A stretch of 64,000 nucleotides of DNA from Armatimonadota bacterium (lineage in GTDB: Bacteria; Armatimonadota; Fimbriimonadia; Fimbriimonadales; Fimbriimonadaceae). A program made the translations under genes and the position numbers. Shown in pieces: positions 17,687 to 28,889 of this stretch (positions are counted from its first letter, which is position 1; each line of letters opens with the position of its first letter). The stretch lies in assembly GCA_022563855.1 (NCBI GenBank), contig JADFMN010000003.1, positions 62,001 to 126,000 on the forward strand, in the 5' to 3' direction. The notes beneath the pieces were generated by a model, which saw only the letters and a list, made by a program, of their open reading frames with translations, was not told the origin of the DNA and ran no database searches.

Positions 17687-18049
17687 ATGGAATCTGAAAG
17701 CCTCGTAATCGGTGTTCTGATCGGTTTTGTAGTGCTGTTGCTGGCGCTGGCTGTGCTGGCGGTCAACAGCCTCCTGGCGACCCGGCGCGAGCTCGGGCGC
17801 ATCAACAAGAAGCTCGAAAACCTGACGGGCAGGGTGGCGGAGCAGCAAAGGGCGATCGACGCTATCAGCGCTCAACTCTCGGAAAGATCGCGCGATCCGC
17901 TCGGCGCGATCCTGGACACCGTCAAGCGTTGGAAGGAGAAAGGACTCATCCCGGCACTTGCACTGTTAGGATTGAAGCTATTTCGGGCATACTTAGGAAA
18001 GAGGAGGAAAGCACTCCCAACTAGCGACGACACGGAGAAAACCGAATGA
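17687..18049 (+). CDS. small single-pass membrane protein with coiled coil
   Basis: A 120-aa protein of unknown function. A hydrophobic helix (about residues 6-28) is followed by a predicted coiled coil (RRELGRINKKLENLTGRVAEQ and on to about 75) and a basic tail. ATG 17687 lies one base after the mnmA stop; an upstream frame from 17651 would overlap mnmA. The next gene, YtxH-like, overlaps its stop by four bases. Confidence 0.7.
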   Translation: MESESLVIGVLIGFVVLLLALAVLAVNSLLATRRELGRINKKLENLTGRVAEQQRAIDAISAQLSERSRDPLGAILDTVKRWKEKGLIPALALLGLKLFRAYLGKRRKALPTSDDTEKTE

Positions 18050-18264
18050 GTAGTTCCGACGACAAGAACGCGATTGTTTATTTATTGGCAGGATTTGGAC
18101 TGGGTGCGCTTCTAGGCGCAGTAGCTGGCGTTCTTTTTGCGCCGAAGCCCGGCTCTGAGACCAGAGAGCAGGTTGCCGCAAAGCTGAAGGCGATGAAGGC
18201 GAAGAGCGAGGACTGGATGGCAGAGCAGAAGGCGAAGCGAAAGGGCGCCGCCGACTCGAACTGA
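18046..18264 (+). CDS. YtxH-like small membrane protein
   Basis: A 72-aa protein with one glycine-rich transmembrane helix (LAGFGLGALLGAVAGVLFAP, about residues 14-33) followed by a charged Lys/Ala helix. This is the usual YtxH/general-stress pattern. The ATGA overlap with the gene before it indicates translational coupling. Function unknown; the family is often stress-linked. Confidence 0.75.
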   Translation: MSSSDDKNAIVYLLAGFGLGALLGAVAGVLFAPKPGSETREQVAAKLKAMKAKSEDWMAEQKAKRKGAADSN

Positions 18265-18293
18265 CCCACGGCGTAAGCTCGGTCCGAAAGTAG

Positions 18294-18299
18294 TACAAT
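18294..18299 (+). promoter_or_regulatory. -10 box TACAAT of the AI-2E-type transporter gene
   Basis: TACAAT ends nine bases before the GTG at 18309; no Shine-Dalgarno sequence lies between. Confidence 0.5.
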
Positions 18300-18308
18300 C
18301 ACGCCATC

Positions 18309-19514
18309 GTGGGATGGCGGATCGCCCTATGGATAGGGCTCGTAGCGCTGGCAGGCGCGCTTCTCTATGCTGTTCGCGGCATCTTGATGCCGTTTGTCGT
18401 GGCGTGGCTGATCGCCGTGCTGCTCGAGCCTGTCGTTCGCAAGCTCCGCCTCAGGGGCATGTCGCGCGGAAAGTCGGTCGCCCTCATCACGGTGGGTTTT
18501 TTCCTGCTGGCCGGCGCGCTCGTCGTTGCGGTTGCGCCGAAGGTGAGTTCACAGCTGACCGGATTGACGGGTGCCACACAGCTACTGACAGATCGGATCG
18601 CTGACGAGCGTTCGAACGCGAACTTTTTCCTGCGTTGGAATCCCGCCGTCAAGGCACAAGCGCCGGGGCCGGTCGGCTGGTTTGACCAAGCCCTAGAGGA
18701 GTTCAGCCCGATTCTAAAGTCGGTCGGGCTGCCTAACACTCGGCGGGCGATCATCGATCAGTACATCGAGCCGAGAAGGGAAGACATTCTCGGAATCATT
18801 TCAAACTTTTTCAACGGCCTCGTCGGCATGATCGGGAGCGCGGCGTCGCAGGTACTCCTTCTGCTGTTCACTCCGATCTTCGCCTACATGATGCTGCTCG
18901 AGATGGAGAACCTTCGGATGAGGACGTCCAGTTGGATTCCGCCTGCCATTCGGGCGGACACGATGGCGATCATTTCGGACATTGGCGACGTGTTCAAGAA
19001 CTATCTGCGCGGCGTCTTGATGGGGATCTCGGTGCACATTCTGATATCTGCGGTGATATTCAGCCTTCTTGGCATGCCGTATTCGATTCTCATGGCGATC
19101 CTGGCCGGAGTGCTCTCGCTCGTGCCGTTCCTGGGTGCGTTGATGACGGGCGTCTTGATCTTCCTCGTGACCGGCCTCAGCGATGTTTCAGGAAACTGGT
19201 TTATGACATTCAGTTCGCCGTGGGTGTTCGCCGGTGTGCTCGTCGGAGTGTATATCGTCGAGTCAACTCTGTACGACAATTTGGTCTACGCCCGGATCGT
19301 CGGCAAGTCGGTCGATCTTCACCCGCTCGTTTCTCTTTTCGTTATCTTTAGCGGTGGGGCGCTGTTCGGTTTGCCAGGGATGCTGATCGCGTTCCCGCTG
19401 GCGGGTTCCATCAAGATTGTTCTCGGTCGGCTGCTTCGTTTGACGAACAAGCCCGACGACTCAGCTCTGCGGTTGCCTGCGACCCCCTTGCGGCATCGCA
19501 CTGGCTCCGGTTAG
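18309..19514 (+). CDS. AI-2E family transporter (PerM-like)
   Basis: Multi-spanning membrane protein (401 aa) of the AI-2E exporter/PerM family. About seven or eight helices are visible: two at the N-terminus, a soluble stretch at about 90-175, then the family core with LLLFTPIFAYMMLLEME, FKNYLRGVLMG and YDNLVYARIVGKSVDLHPL. The substrate cannot be told from sequence; members export AI-2, ions or remain unassigned. The GTG start has a leaderless-type -10 box. Its 3' end overlaps the convergent kinase gene by 54 bases. Confidence 0.9.
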   Translation: MGWRIALWIGLVALAGALLYAVRGILMPFVVAWLIAVLLEPVVRKLRLRGMSRGKSVALITVGFFLLAGALVVAVAPKVSSQLTGLTGATQLLTDRIADERSNANFFLRWNPAVKAQAPGPVGWFDQALEEFSPILKSVGLPNTRRAIIDQYIEPRREDILGIISNFFNGLVGMIGSAASQVLLLLFTPIFAYMMLLEMENLRMRTSSWIPPAIRADTMAIISDIGDVFKNYLRGVLMGISVHILISAVIFSLLGMPYSILMAILAGVLSLVPFLGALMTGVLIFLVTGLSDVSGNWFMTFSSPWVFAGVLVGVYIVESTLYDNLVYARIVGKSVDLHPLVSLFVIFSGGALFGLPGMLIAFPLAGSIKIVLGRLLRLTNKPDDSALRLPATPLRHRTGSG

Positions 19515-21698
19515 ACGGCGGGCAAGATCGCTCGCCGATAGCTCGACGGACTCTTTGCCCGACTCCAAGGTGACGCTGAGCGTTATCGGCTCTACTTGAA
19601 TGTGCCACGGCTCGTCGATCCCCTTGAAGTGGACGGTCAACACACCGTTGTCGGCTGACGCACTGGCGACGTCTCTCACCAGTTCAACGCGCTTCCGCAC
19701 GAGCCCCAACGATATGCGGCCGTCATTGACTACGAAACGCAGCCACTTGCCGACGATCGACGCGTCCGTGCCAGGCGCAACGTCTGCTGCTCGCCCCTTC
19801 CACACCAGATCGGGCCGTCGCGGATCGAGGGCGATCTCGTTGTGTTGGTACGCCTCTCGCAGCGCATCTGTGATATCTTGATCGAGCGTGTCTTCGTCGC
19901 CCGAGGCGGGCAAGTCCTGGGAGATTCTGTGCCAGTCCTCCAGCGAATGGCGTTCGCCGGCGCGGCCTCGTAGCATCGCATGGCCCGTATGCACGAGTTC
20001 CAAGCTCTCACCTTCCGCATCGTCGAACTCGGTCTCGCAGGCATGGCAGGCGAATCCGGGCTTGCCGGACTCTTTTCCGACCGCTAACCAGGGGACAAGG
20101 TCGACGCGCAAAAGCTCTCCGCCGTACCTGACCACGAAGCCGTACGGATCGCGCGTGTCGTCGCTCAAGAGCGTGATCTTCTCGTTCGCGCGGAAGAAGT
20201 CCGCGCCGCAAGCTTCGCAGTGGCAGTTACCCGAGTCAGGCCTCAAACCGGCAGCGACTCGCGCCCATTCGTCCGGATACAGCTTCGTCCAACCGTCGTT
20301 CATCGGGTCGCTCGTGGTCCTCTCCCAGCGGCCGTCGCGCATGACGTCGAACTGCGCGCGGCACACGTCGCAGATCATCGTCTTCGCAGCTCTTCCGCTG
20401 TCGTCGTGCCACTCGCTCCACGGCTTGGCCGTGCCGAGGCCGTCGCGCCAGTCCTCTCCTTCCTTCTTAAGCGCGAAGTCGCAGTTTCCGCAAAGCACGA
20501 CGCCTGTATTCAGAAAACCGAACCGCTTTACAGGCTTCATTATTCCGGTATCGCACTTGGGACAGACGCCCGGTCTATGCTCGTTGTCGACCGCGTGGAG
20601 GATTCCTCCGCGGCACGTCGCGCACGACTGCTCGTGAATGTTGCGCATCTTCAGTCGCCCCTCTCTGCAGACTGGGCACTGATCTTTGCCCAACGGCTCG
20701 GGACGGTCGAGGACGTTTCCGCAGGCCGGGCATTGGCGCGGGCTGTACTTGAATCGCAAGAGCCTCGACCGCTTTTCGTCCAGCGCGAGCACCCGGTCGG
20801 CCTCGGACTGGACGTCGAGAGTGCCGTGCAGAATCGCGCGAAACTCCTCCGCCGACTGGGGGCGCTCGGCCAGCAGCATCGACAGCGCGGACTCGACTGC
20901 CGCAGCGAGGTTCGGAGGCGTGTCCGGTCGCACGGACATCAACGGGATCACTGGCGTTCCCGCCAGCCGATCGTGGACTCCAGTCGGCGGAATACCGGTC
21001 AAAAGAGTATAAGCTAACGCAGCTAAGCTATACAGATCAGTTGCAGGGCTTCGGCGCTCGCTTTCCAGGATCTGTTCAGGCGGAGCGTAGCTGGGGGAGA
21101 ACTGAACGCCGTGTGCGCTGGTGAGATCTGCGTGCCACTGCCGCGCCGAACCGAAGTCTATCAGGTGCGCTTGACCGTCGTCGGCAAGCAGTACGTTCGA
21201 CGGCTTAACATCCAGGTGCAGCAGCTTACGTCTGTGCAACTGCTCGAGCGATTCCAGGAGCTGCTCCACGATGCTGGTTACGTCTTCCACGCTCATGGCG
21301 CCAGATTGAGCCACGATTTTAGAAAGTGGGGTCGCGTTCGGAACGTAGTCGGTCACGAGATACGCAGTTTGATGTTCGTCGAAGACGGACCGGAAGTTCG
21401 GGACGCGCGATATCGCGACCCTGCGCAGGATCCGGGCTTCTGCCGTGAACTGCCGTCTCAACCGCTGCGCCTCAGCCGGCCCGATGAACGAAAAGTCGAG
21501 GTCGTCGTTGTCGAGCCTCCGTGTTGCTTGCGGCGCAAGCTCCTTCAGTACGGCGTCGTCACCTCGAACCAAGTCTTCGACAAGATAGGTGATGCCGAAC
21601 CCGCCACGACCCAAGAATCGACCGACGGCGTACCGGTCGTCGAGCAGCGTTCCTTCTCTCAGCGGCAGCGGTTGAAACTTCGGCATTGGCCAATTCAC
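19461..21698 (-). CDS. Ser/Thr protein kinase with multiple zinc ribbons
   Basis: Eukaryotic-type kinase of 745 aa. The kinase domain at residues 20-300 has the glycine loop GRGGFG, the strand-3 lysine in VLKEL (K52), the catalytic loop HLDVKPSN (Asp163, with Leu instead of Arg) and DFG (Asp181). Residues about 325-590 carry roughly six CxxC pairs (CPACG, CPVC, CATC, CPKC, CGNC, CDVC, CEAC, CHAC), suggesting stacked zinc ribbons. There is no transmembrane helix, so it is cytoplasmic. GTG 21698 or ATG 21686 could start it. Targets are unknown. Confidence 0.88.
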   Translation of the reverse strand: MNWPMPKFQPLPLREGTLLDDRYAVGRFLGRGGFGITYLVEDLVRGDDAVLKELAPQATRRLDNDDLDFSFIGPAEAQRLRRQFTAEARILRRVAISRVPNFRSVFDEHQTAYLVTDYVPNATPLSKIVAQSGAMSVEDVTSIVEQLLESLEQLHRRKLLHLDVKPSNVLLADDGQAHLIDFGSARQWHADLTSAHGVQFSPSYAPPEQILESERRSPATDLYSLAALAYTLLTGIPPTGVHDRLAGTPVIPLMSVRPDTPPNLAAAVESALSMLLAERPQSAEEFRAILHGTLDVQSEADRVLALDEKRSRLLRFKYSPRQCPACGNVLDRPEPLGKDQCPVCREGRLKMRNIHEQSCATCRGGILHAVDNEHRPGVCPKCDTGIMKPVKRFGFLNTGVVLCGNCDFALKKEGEDWRDGLGTAKPWSEWHDDSGRAAKTMICDVCRAQFDVMRDGRWERTTSDPMNDGWTKLYPDEWARVAAGLRPDSGNCHCEACGADFFRANEKITLLSDDTRDPYGFVVRYGGELLRVDLVPWLAVGKESGKPGFACHACETEFDDAEGESLELVHTGHAMLRGRAGERHSLEDWHRISQDLPASGDEDTLDQDITDALREAYQHNEIALDPRRPDLVWKGRAADVAPGTDASIVGKWLRFVVNDGRISLGLVRKRVELVRDVASASADNGVLTVHFKGIDEPWHIQVEPITLSVTLESGKESVELSASDLARRLTGASAMPQGGRRQPQS

Positions 21699-21730
21699 CT
21701 AATTGTGGCTTCCAATGCCCCCCATAAAGC

Positions 21731-21736
21731 TACACT
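21731..21736 (+). promoter_or_regulatory. -10 box TACACT, leaderless spacing
   Basis: TACACT ends seven bases before ATG 21744. Confidence 0.5.
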
Positions 21737-21743
21737 CACGGCG

Positions 21744-22550
21744 ATGGGTTTGATCTATCTTGCACTTGTTCTCGCGCCGTTTCAGTACGGTTTCGATGCG
21801 ACAACCGCGATCGAGTACGAAACAGCGATGACCTTTGACGGGTTCATTCCCGTGCTGGGCGGGACCGAGGGGCTAGTCGTCGTCACCATGGGCCTGTCGG
21901 TAGTCGGCGAGGCGCCAGCGCGAAAGAACGCGATTCAAGCGGTCAGCGAAATCACGAGCTTCAAGATCACCTTTAACGACGCGACCCTTCCGTTCGGCCT
22001 GGAAAGCGTAACGGAGTTTTTTCCAAGAACCAAGATCGAGCTGTCGCCGAGCGGGAAGATCCTGAAGACCGACGCGCCGGACACCAGACCGCCGATTCGT
22101 TTGCCGGGGCTGGATGTGAAGCGGTTTCCAGACATCACTTACGTGCCGATCGTTTTTCCGAAGACAGACCTCAGCGTGGGATCGGAGTGGACGTTCGAAA
22201 AGCCGTTCAGCGACGGTCCGATGAAGTATAGATGCAAGCTGTTGAAGATCGATGGCGACCTGATCACTGTTGCTATGAAGATCGACCAGGAGTACGAGAC
22301 GCTAGAAAACGAGGCGCTCGAAGTGGTCGACGAGCGAGAGGAAGCGGTGCGCTCCGTCAAGACTGTCATGACAGGACAAGGCACGGTCGTGTTCGACGTT
22401 CGGGAGGGGCTCGTCCATTCGCTCAAGATGGTCGCAGAGTCGACGGGCGAAGAGTTCAGCATGGACGGGGAGATGCTGAAAACGCGAAAGCTCAGCACGA
22501 CCATGGAACTGGTCAGGAAAGTTGATTCACGCAGCGGCGAGTCAGCCTGA
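21744..22550 (+). CDS. secreted protein of unknown function
   Basis: A 268-aa protein with a short hydrophobic N-terminus (MGLIYLALVLAPFQYGF) that looks like a signal peptide. The rest is mostly beta-strand (for example VFPKTDLSVGSEWTF and GTVVFDVREGLVHSLKM), of the type seen in large periplasmic beta-rich domains. No catalytic motif was recognised. The frame is open far upstream across the kinase gene, but ATG 21744 has a leaderless-type promoter and a signal peptide. It is divergent from the kinase gene and 51 bases upstream of ligA. Confidence 0.7.
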   Translation: MGLIYLALVLAPFQYGFDATTAIEYETAMTFDGFIPVLGGTEGLVVVTMGLSVVGEAPARKNAIQAVSEITSFKITFNDATLPFGLESVTEFFPRTKIELSPSGKILKTDAPDTRPPIRLPGLDVKRFPDITYVPIVFPKTDLSVGSEWTFEKPFSDGPMKYRCKLLKIDGDLITVAMKIDQEYETLENEALEVVDEREEAVRSVKTVMTGQGTVVFDVREGLVHSLKMVAESTGEEFSMDGEMLKTRKLSTTMELVRKVDSRSGESA

Positions 22551-25492
<2,942 letters not shown>

Positions 25493-25501
25493 GATTTTGG
25501 A

Positions 25502-26362
25502 ATGACACGCTGGCTTATCGGGGTTCTGATCGTCTTCGGCTCTTGCGCTGCTGCTCCCGTGCAGGATCGCCAGTGGGGGCCGCCACAGGACCTGTGCGAG
25601 TTGGACGATCCGCAGATCGATGAAAGCTCTGGCGTTGCGGCGAGCAACATAGAAGCAGGCGTCTTCTACACCCACAACGACAGCGGAGACAAGGCCCGGT
25701 TCTTCCGCTTCAACAGAGACGGCGAAGTCGAGGGCACCTACGAGCTAGCACTTATCGAAGCGAGGGACTGGGAGGACATGGCGAGCGCGGTGGTTGATGG
25801 AAACCCCTACATCTACCTCGGCGACATAGGCGACAACGCCAGAGTCCGCGACGAGATCGTGATCTACCGTGTGCATGAGCCGACGTGGACAGACGATGGT
25901 TTTTACATTCTCTTCGAAAGCTACACGCTCAAATACCCCGACAAGGCGCACGACTGCGAAGCAATGTTCGTCACGCAGACTGGCGACATCTACCTCGTCA
26001 CAAAGGCGAGAGACGGTGTCACCGGCGTTTACATGCTTAAGAAGCCAACAGGATCGGGAAGTTACACCCTGCGGCACATCCGGAACATCCCAGTCGATAC
26101 GAAGGGCTTCGGCGGGACTTGGGTGACAGGTGGGGATGTCTCACCAGATGGCAAGCATGTCGTAATCCGTACATATAGCGCAGCGCTGGAGTACGAAGTG
26201 CCGGAAGAATTCGAAGATTGGGTGAATCAAGAGCCGAAGCAAATCCGCCTCCCGATCGAAGTACAGGGCGAGGCGATCTGTTACAGCAAGGACGGGCACT
26301 ACCTGATTACAACCAGCGAAAGGGCGCCTTGCCCAGTTTCGATTTTGCGGCTGAAGAACTAG
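25502..26362 (+). CDS. secreted beta-propeller-like protein of unknown function
   Basis: A 286-aa protein with a signal peptide (about residues 1-20; GSCAAAP might be a lipobox). The body has repeated beta-strand blocks: IDESSGVAASNIEAGVFYTHN, DWEDMASA, YIYLGDIGDNA and SPDGKHVVIRTY. The DESSG...THNDSGD opening recurs in uncharacterised propeller-like extracytoplasmic proteins (recalled). No enzymatic motif was recognised. It starts nine bases after the glycosylase gene. Confidence 0.65.
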   Translation: MTRWLIGVLIVFGSCAAAPVQDRQWGPPQDLCELDDPQIDESSGVAASNIEAGVFYTHNDSGDKARFFRFNRDGEVEGTYELALIEARDWEDMASAVVDGNPYIYLGDIGDNARVRDEIVIYRVHEPTWTDDGFYILFESYTLKYPDKAHDCEAMFVTQTGDIYLVTKARDGVTGVYMLKKPTGSGSYTLRHIRNIPVDTKGFGGTWVTGGDVSPDGKHVVIRTYSAALEYEVPEEFEDWVNQEPKQIRLPIEVQGEAICYSKDGHYLITTSERAPCPVSILRLKN

Positions 26363-26459
26363 TGGTCGGAGGCCGTCAGGCCCCTGATCGTTGAACTCAT
26401 TTGAACCTGGCCGCGCGCCAGATCACAGGCTCATAATCGGCTTAATGGGTATATTCTGT

Positions 26460-26499
26460 GCCTGCCTCCTTCGACGGCGAACGGCTCCGGGCGGCAGGC
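26460..26499 (+). promoter_or_regulatory. 5'-UTR hairpin next to the start of the 3D-domain gene
   Basis: GCCTGCC (26460-26466) pairs perfectly with GGCAGGC (26493-26499), and the ATG follows five bases later. A TATATT at 26450-26455 could be the -10 box, so the hairpin would be at the 5' end of the mRNA. It could block ribosome access; no riboswitch class was recognised. Confidence 0.4.
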
Positions 26500-26503
26500 C
26501 AGT

Positions 26504-27187
26504 ATGCGTAGGATCGCTTATTTCGCGGCGGTTGTTTTCCTCACTCTTCTCCTAAACTCGGTGCTTGCGCTGCAGTCATCGCCGAAAGGGAGCGAGGTCG
26601 TGCTCCGTGTCGAACACGTTCGCTTGCCGTACCAGGTCAAGTACGTCTTTGACAACCAGATGCAGAGCGGCGCCTTGCTGAAGTTCGGATACGGTGTCGA
26701 AGGCCGAATCGTCCGTGAGTTTCAGCAGATCGTTCGAGACGGCACTGTGATCGACGAAAAGCTGATCCGAGAAACGGTCACAGATCCTGTGCCGGCGATC
26801 TTCAAGATGGGCAGGCCTAGCAACCGCGGTGTGTCGAGCGGCACCTACACGCGCGCGAAAGTCGTCGAGATGGAATCGACCGCATATACGCCGGATGCGG
26901 GCCGCAGGCATCCGACTTTCCTTACCTATACCGGCACCAAAGCGGAGTACGGCGCGATAGCCGTTGACCCGCGAGTTATCCCGCTTGGGACGCTGATGTA
27001 TGTCGAAGGTTACGGATTTGGGATCGCGGAGGACACCGGATCGGCGATCAAAGGGAACATAATTGACGTGTGCATCGAGGGCCGAAAGGAAGCGCTACGG
27101 TGGGGAAGACGGCAGGTGAAGGTTCACATCTTCGAGAACGTGATCGAGCTGCCGAGCTCAGAGACACCCTCGAACGGCACGGGGTAA
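26504..27187 (+). CDS. G5/3D-domain cell-wall protein (YabE/MltA-related)
   Basis: Exported peptidoglycan-active protein (227 aa). A signal peptide covers residues 1-24. A G5-like segment follows, then a 3D domain from about 120, with MESTAYTP, AVDPRVIPLGTLMYVEGYG, AEDTGSAIKGNIIDVC and the final VKVHI. The three aspartates that name the domain (AVDP, AEDTG, IIDVC) are present, so lytic transglycosylase activity is likely. Its 3' end overlaps rsmA. The order matches Firmicute yabE-(rnmV)-ksgA without rnmV. Confidence 0.87.
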   Translation: MRRIAYFAAVVFLTLLLNSVLALQSSPKGSEVVLRVEHVRLPYQVKYVFDNQMQSGALLKFGYGVEGRIVREFQQIVRDGTVIDEKLIRETVTDPVPAIFKMGRPSNRGVSSGTYTRAKVVEMESTAYTPDAGRRHPTFLTYTGTKAEYGAIAVDPRVIPLGTLMYVEGYGFGIAEDTGSAIKGNIIDVCIEGRKEALRWGRRQVKVHIFENVIELPSSETPSNGTG

Positions 27188-27936
27188 GGCTGACCAAGCG
27201 CCTCGGACAGCACTTTCTGATCTCAGATCGCGTGGTCGACGAGATCGTCTTGCTTGCTTCCGGCTATGAAGGCGTTCTTGAGATCGGCCCTGGGGCAGGT
27301 GCGCTCACCACCAGACTTGTCGAAGGCGCTACCAGAGTTACAGCAATCGAGTTCGACAAACGCATGATCGCGATTTTGTCCGAGATCTGCCCTGGCGCGA
27401 CGGTTGTCGAAGCGGACGTGCTCAAGGTTGATTTAGGCGAGTTGTTGGAGTCGTTGCCAGCGCCGCGCTGCGTCGTCTCGAACATGCCGTACAGCATCAC
27501 CGGTCCGCTGCTGACTAAGATCGCCGCGCAGCGCGAACGGATCGACTCGGCGATACTGATGATGCAACGGGAGGTCGGCGAGCGCGTGTTAGCTTTGCCC
27601 GGTGATCGTAGGCGCGGCTCGCTGTCCTTGTTCTTGCAGCTGCAGTTTTCGATCAGCAAAGTCTGCAATGTGCCGCCGGGGGCGTTTGTTCCGAGACCGA
27701 AAGTGTCCAGCGTCGTGCTTCAGCTGACGCCGCTTGACGGTACTGTTTCGCAGCAGGTGTTCGATGTCGTGCGAGCGGGTTTTGTTCAGCCGCGAAAGAC
27801 GCTTGTCAACAATCTCTCTGGCGATTATGCCAGGATCAAAGTCATCGACGCAATCGTTGCTCTTGGTCTGAGCGAATCGATCCGTCCGCACCAGCTCGAG
27901 GACGAGCATTGGATCGAATTGGGAAGCCGGTTATGA
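27100..27936 (+). CDS. rsmA: 16S rRNA dimethyladenosine transferase
   Basis: KsgA dimethylates two adjacent adenines near the 3' end of 16S rRNA during 30S maturation (278 aa from this start). Motifs: KRLGQHFLISDRVVDEIV, the SAM loop VLEIGPGAGALT, and catalytic SNMPYSITGPLL, where the usual N-L/P-P-Y reads NMPY. PPGAFVPRPKVSS closes the core. GTG 27100 was chosen for the AAGGA site about nine bases upstream; GTG 27070 is possible. The gene overlaps the 3D-domain gene by about 90 bases and queG by four. Confidence 0.95.
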   Translation: MGKTAGEGSHLRERDRAAELRDTLERHGVRLTKRLGQHFLISDRVVDEIVLLASGYEGVLEIGPGAGALTTRLVEGATRVTAIEFDKRMIAILSEICPGATVVEADVLKVDLGELLESLPAPRCVVSNMPYSITGPLLTKIAAQRERIDSAILMMQREVGERVLALPGDRRRGSLSLFLQLQFSISKVCNVPPGAFVPRPKVSSVVLQLTPLDGTVSQQVFDVVRAGFVQPRKTLVNNLSGDYARIKVIDAIVALGLSESIRPHQLEDEHWIELGSRL

Positions 27937-28877
27937 AACAGCAGGTGTGCGACTGGGCGCGTGAAGTCGGTTTCGATCTTGTCGGAATTGCGGATGTGCA
28001 ACCGGCTACGACTATCGCTAACTATAATGCATGGATCGATCGGGGACTGCACGCGGGAATGGAGTATCTGCACGAGCAGCGCGAGCTGCGAGAGCAGGTG
28101 ACTAACCTCCTGCCCGAGGCACGCTCGGCTCTTGTCGTTGGGTTGAACTACCATCAGAATGTCTCACATAAAGAGGGGTTCCCGAGGATCGCGCAGTACG
28201 CGCTTGGACGGGACTATCACAAGGTGATGCGTGGCAAGCTGCGGCAGTTGGGACGGTGCATTACAGACCATGATTCAGGTTTAAAATGGCAGGCCTGCGT
28301 GGATTCTGCGCCGGTTCTGGAAAGGGAGATGGCGATGCGCGCGGGGCTGGGGTGGATCGGAAAGAACACTTGCCTGATCGACTCGCATCGTGGCAGCTGG
28401 TACTTCATCGGCGTCTTGCTTCTTTCGCTGGAACTGGAGCCGGATGAGCCTGCGGTAGGGAGTTGCGGCACCTGTACTATGTGCATAGACGCGTGTCCGA
28501 CTGGGGCGATCGTGCCGCACGAAGACCGGTGGCAGATCGACAGTTCGAAGTGCATTAGCTATTTAACTATTGAGCATAAGAATGAGTTTAATAAGTCGCA
28601 ACAAGAACTAGTCGATGACTGGACATTCGGATGCGACATCTGCCAAGACGTGTGCCCGTTCAACAAAGCTCGCGAAGCGCATCCTTTGCGTGCTACGGAG
28701 ACGACGGAGAGCGACTTCTTAAAACGGCGCGAGTGGCCGTCGCTAAAGGAGCTTGCTCAAATCGATTACGACGAGTGGGACAAGTTGACGCGCGGATCGC
28801 CTGTGCGTCGGGCAGGTTTCGACGGTCTGCGGCGCAACGCGCGCGCGAATCTCGCCAACGCTTCTCAGAAAAAATAA
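27933..28877 (+). CDS. queG: epoxyqueuosine reductase
   Basis: Last enzyme of queuosine synthesis (314 aa), a cobalamin-dependent reductase with two 4Fe-4S clusters. Cluster motifs are [16 protein letters not shown] and CDICQDVCPFN, with CISYLTIEH between them. The N-terminal cobalamin-binding part contains EMAMRAGLGWIGKNTCLI. ATG 27933 overlaps the rsmA stop. Together with rsmA, mnmA and miaB the window holds four RNA-modification genes, but not in one operon. Confidence 0.95.
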   Translation: MKQQVCDWAREVGFDLVGIADVQPATTIANYNAWIDRGLHAGMEYLHEQRELREQVTNLLPEARSALVVGLNYHQNVSHKEGFPRIAQYALGRDYHKVMRGKLRQLGRCITDHDSGLKWQACVDSAPVLEREMAMRAGLGWIGKNTCLIDSHRGSWYFIGVLLLSLELEPDEPAVGSCGTCTMCIDACPTGAIVPHEDRWQIDSSKCISYLTIEHKNEFNKSQQELVDDWTFGCDICQDVCPFNKAREAHPLRATETTESDFLKRREWPSLKELAQIDYDEWDKLTRGSPVRRAGFDGLRRNARANLANASQKK

Positions 28878-28889
28878 AACGCGCGCGGC

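Noticed and set aside
26380-26503. Known riboswitch (c-di-AMP or similar) before the 3D-domain gene
   Set aside because: Only a simple hairpin is visible; no conserved aptamer core could be recognised by eye.
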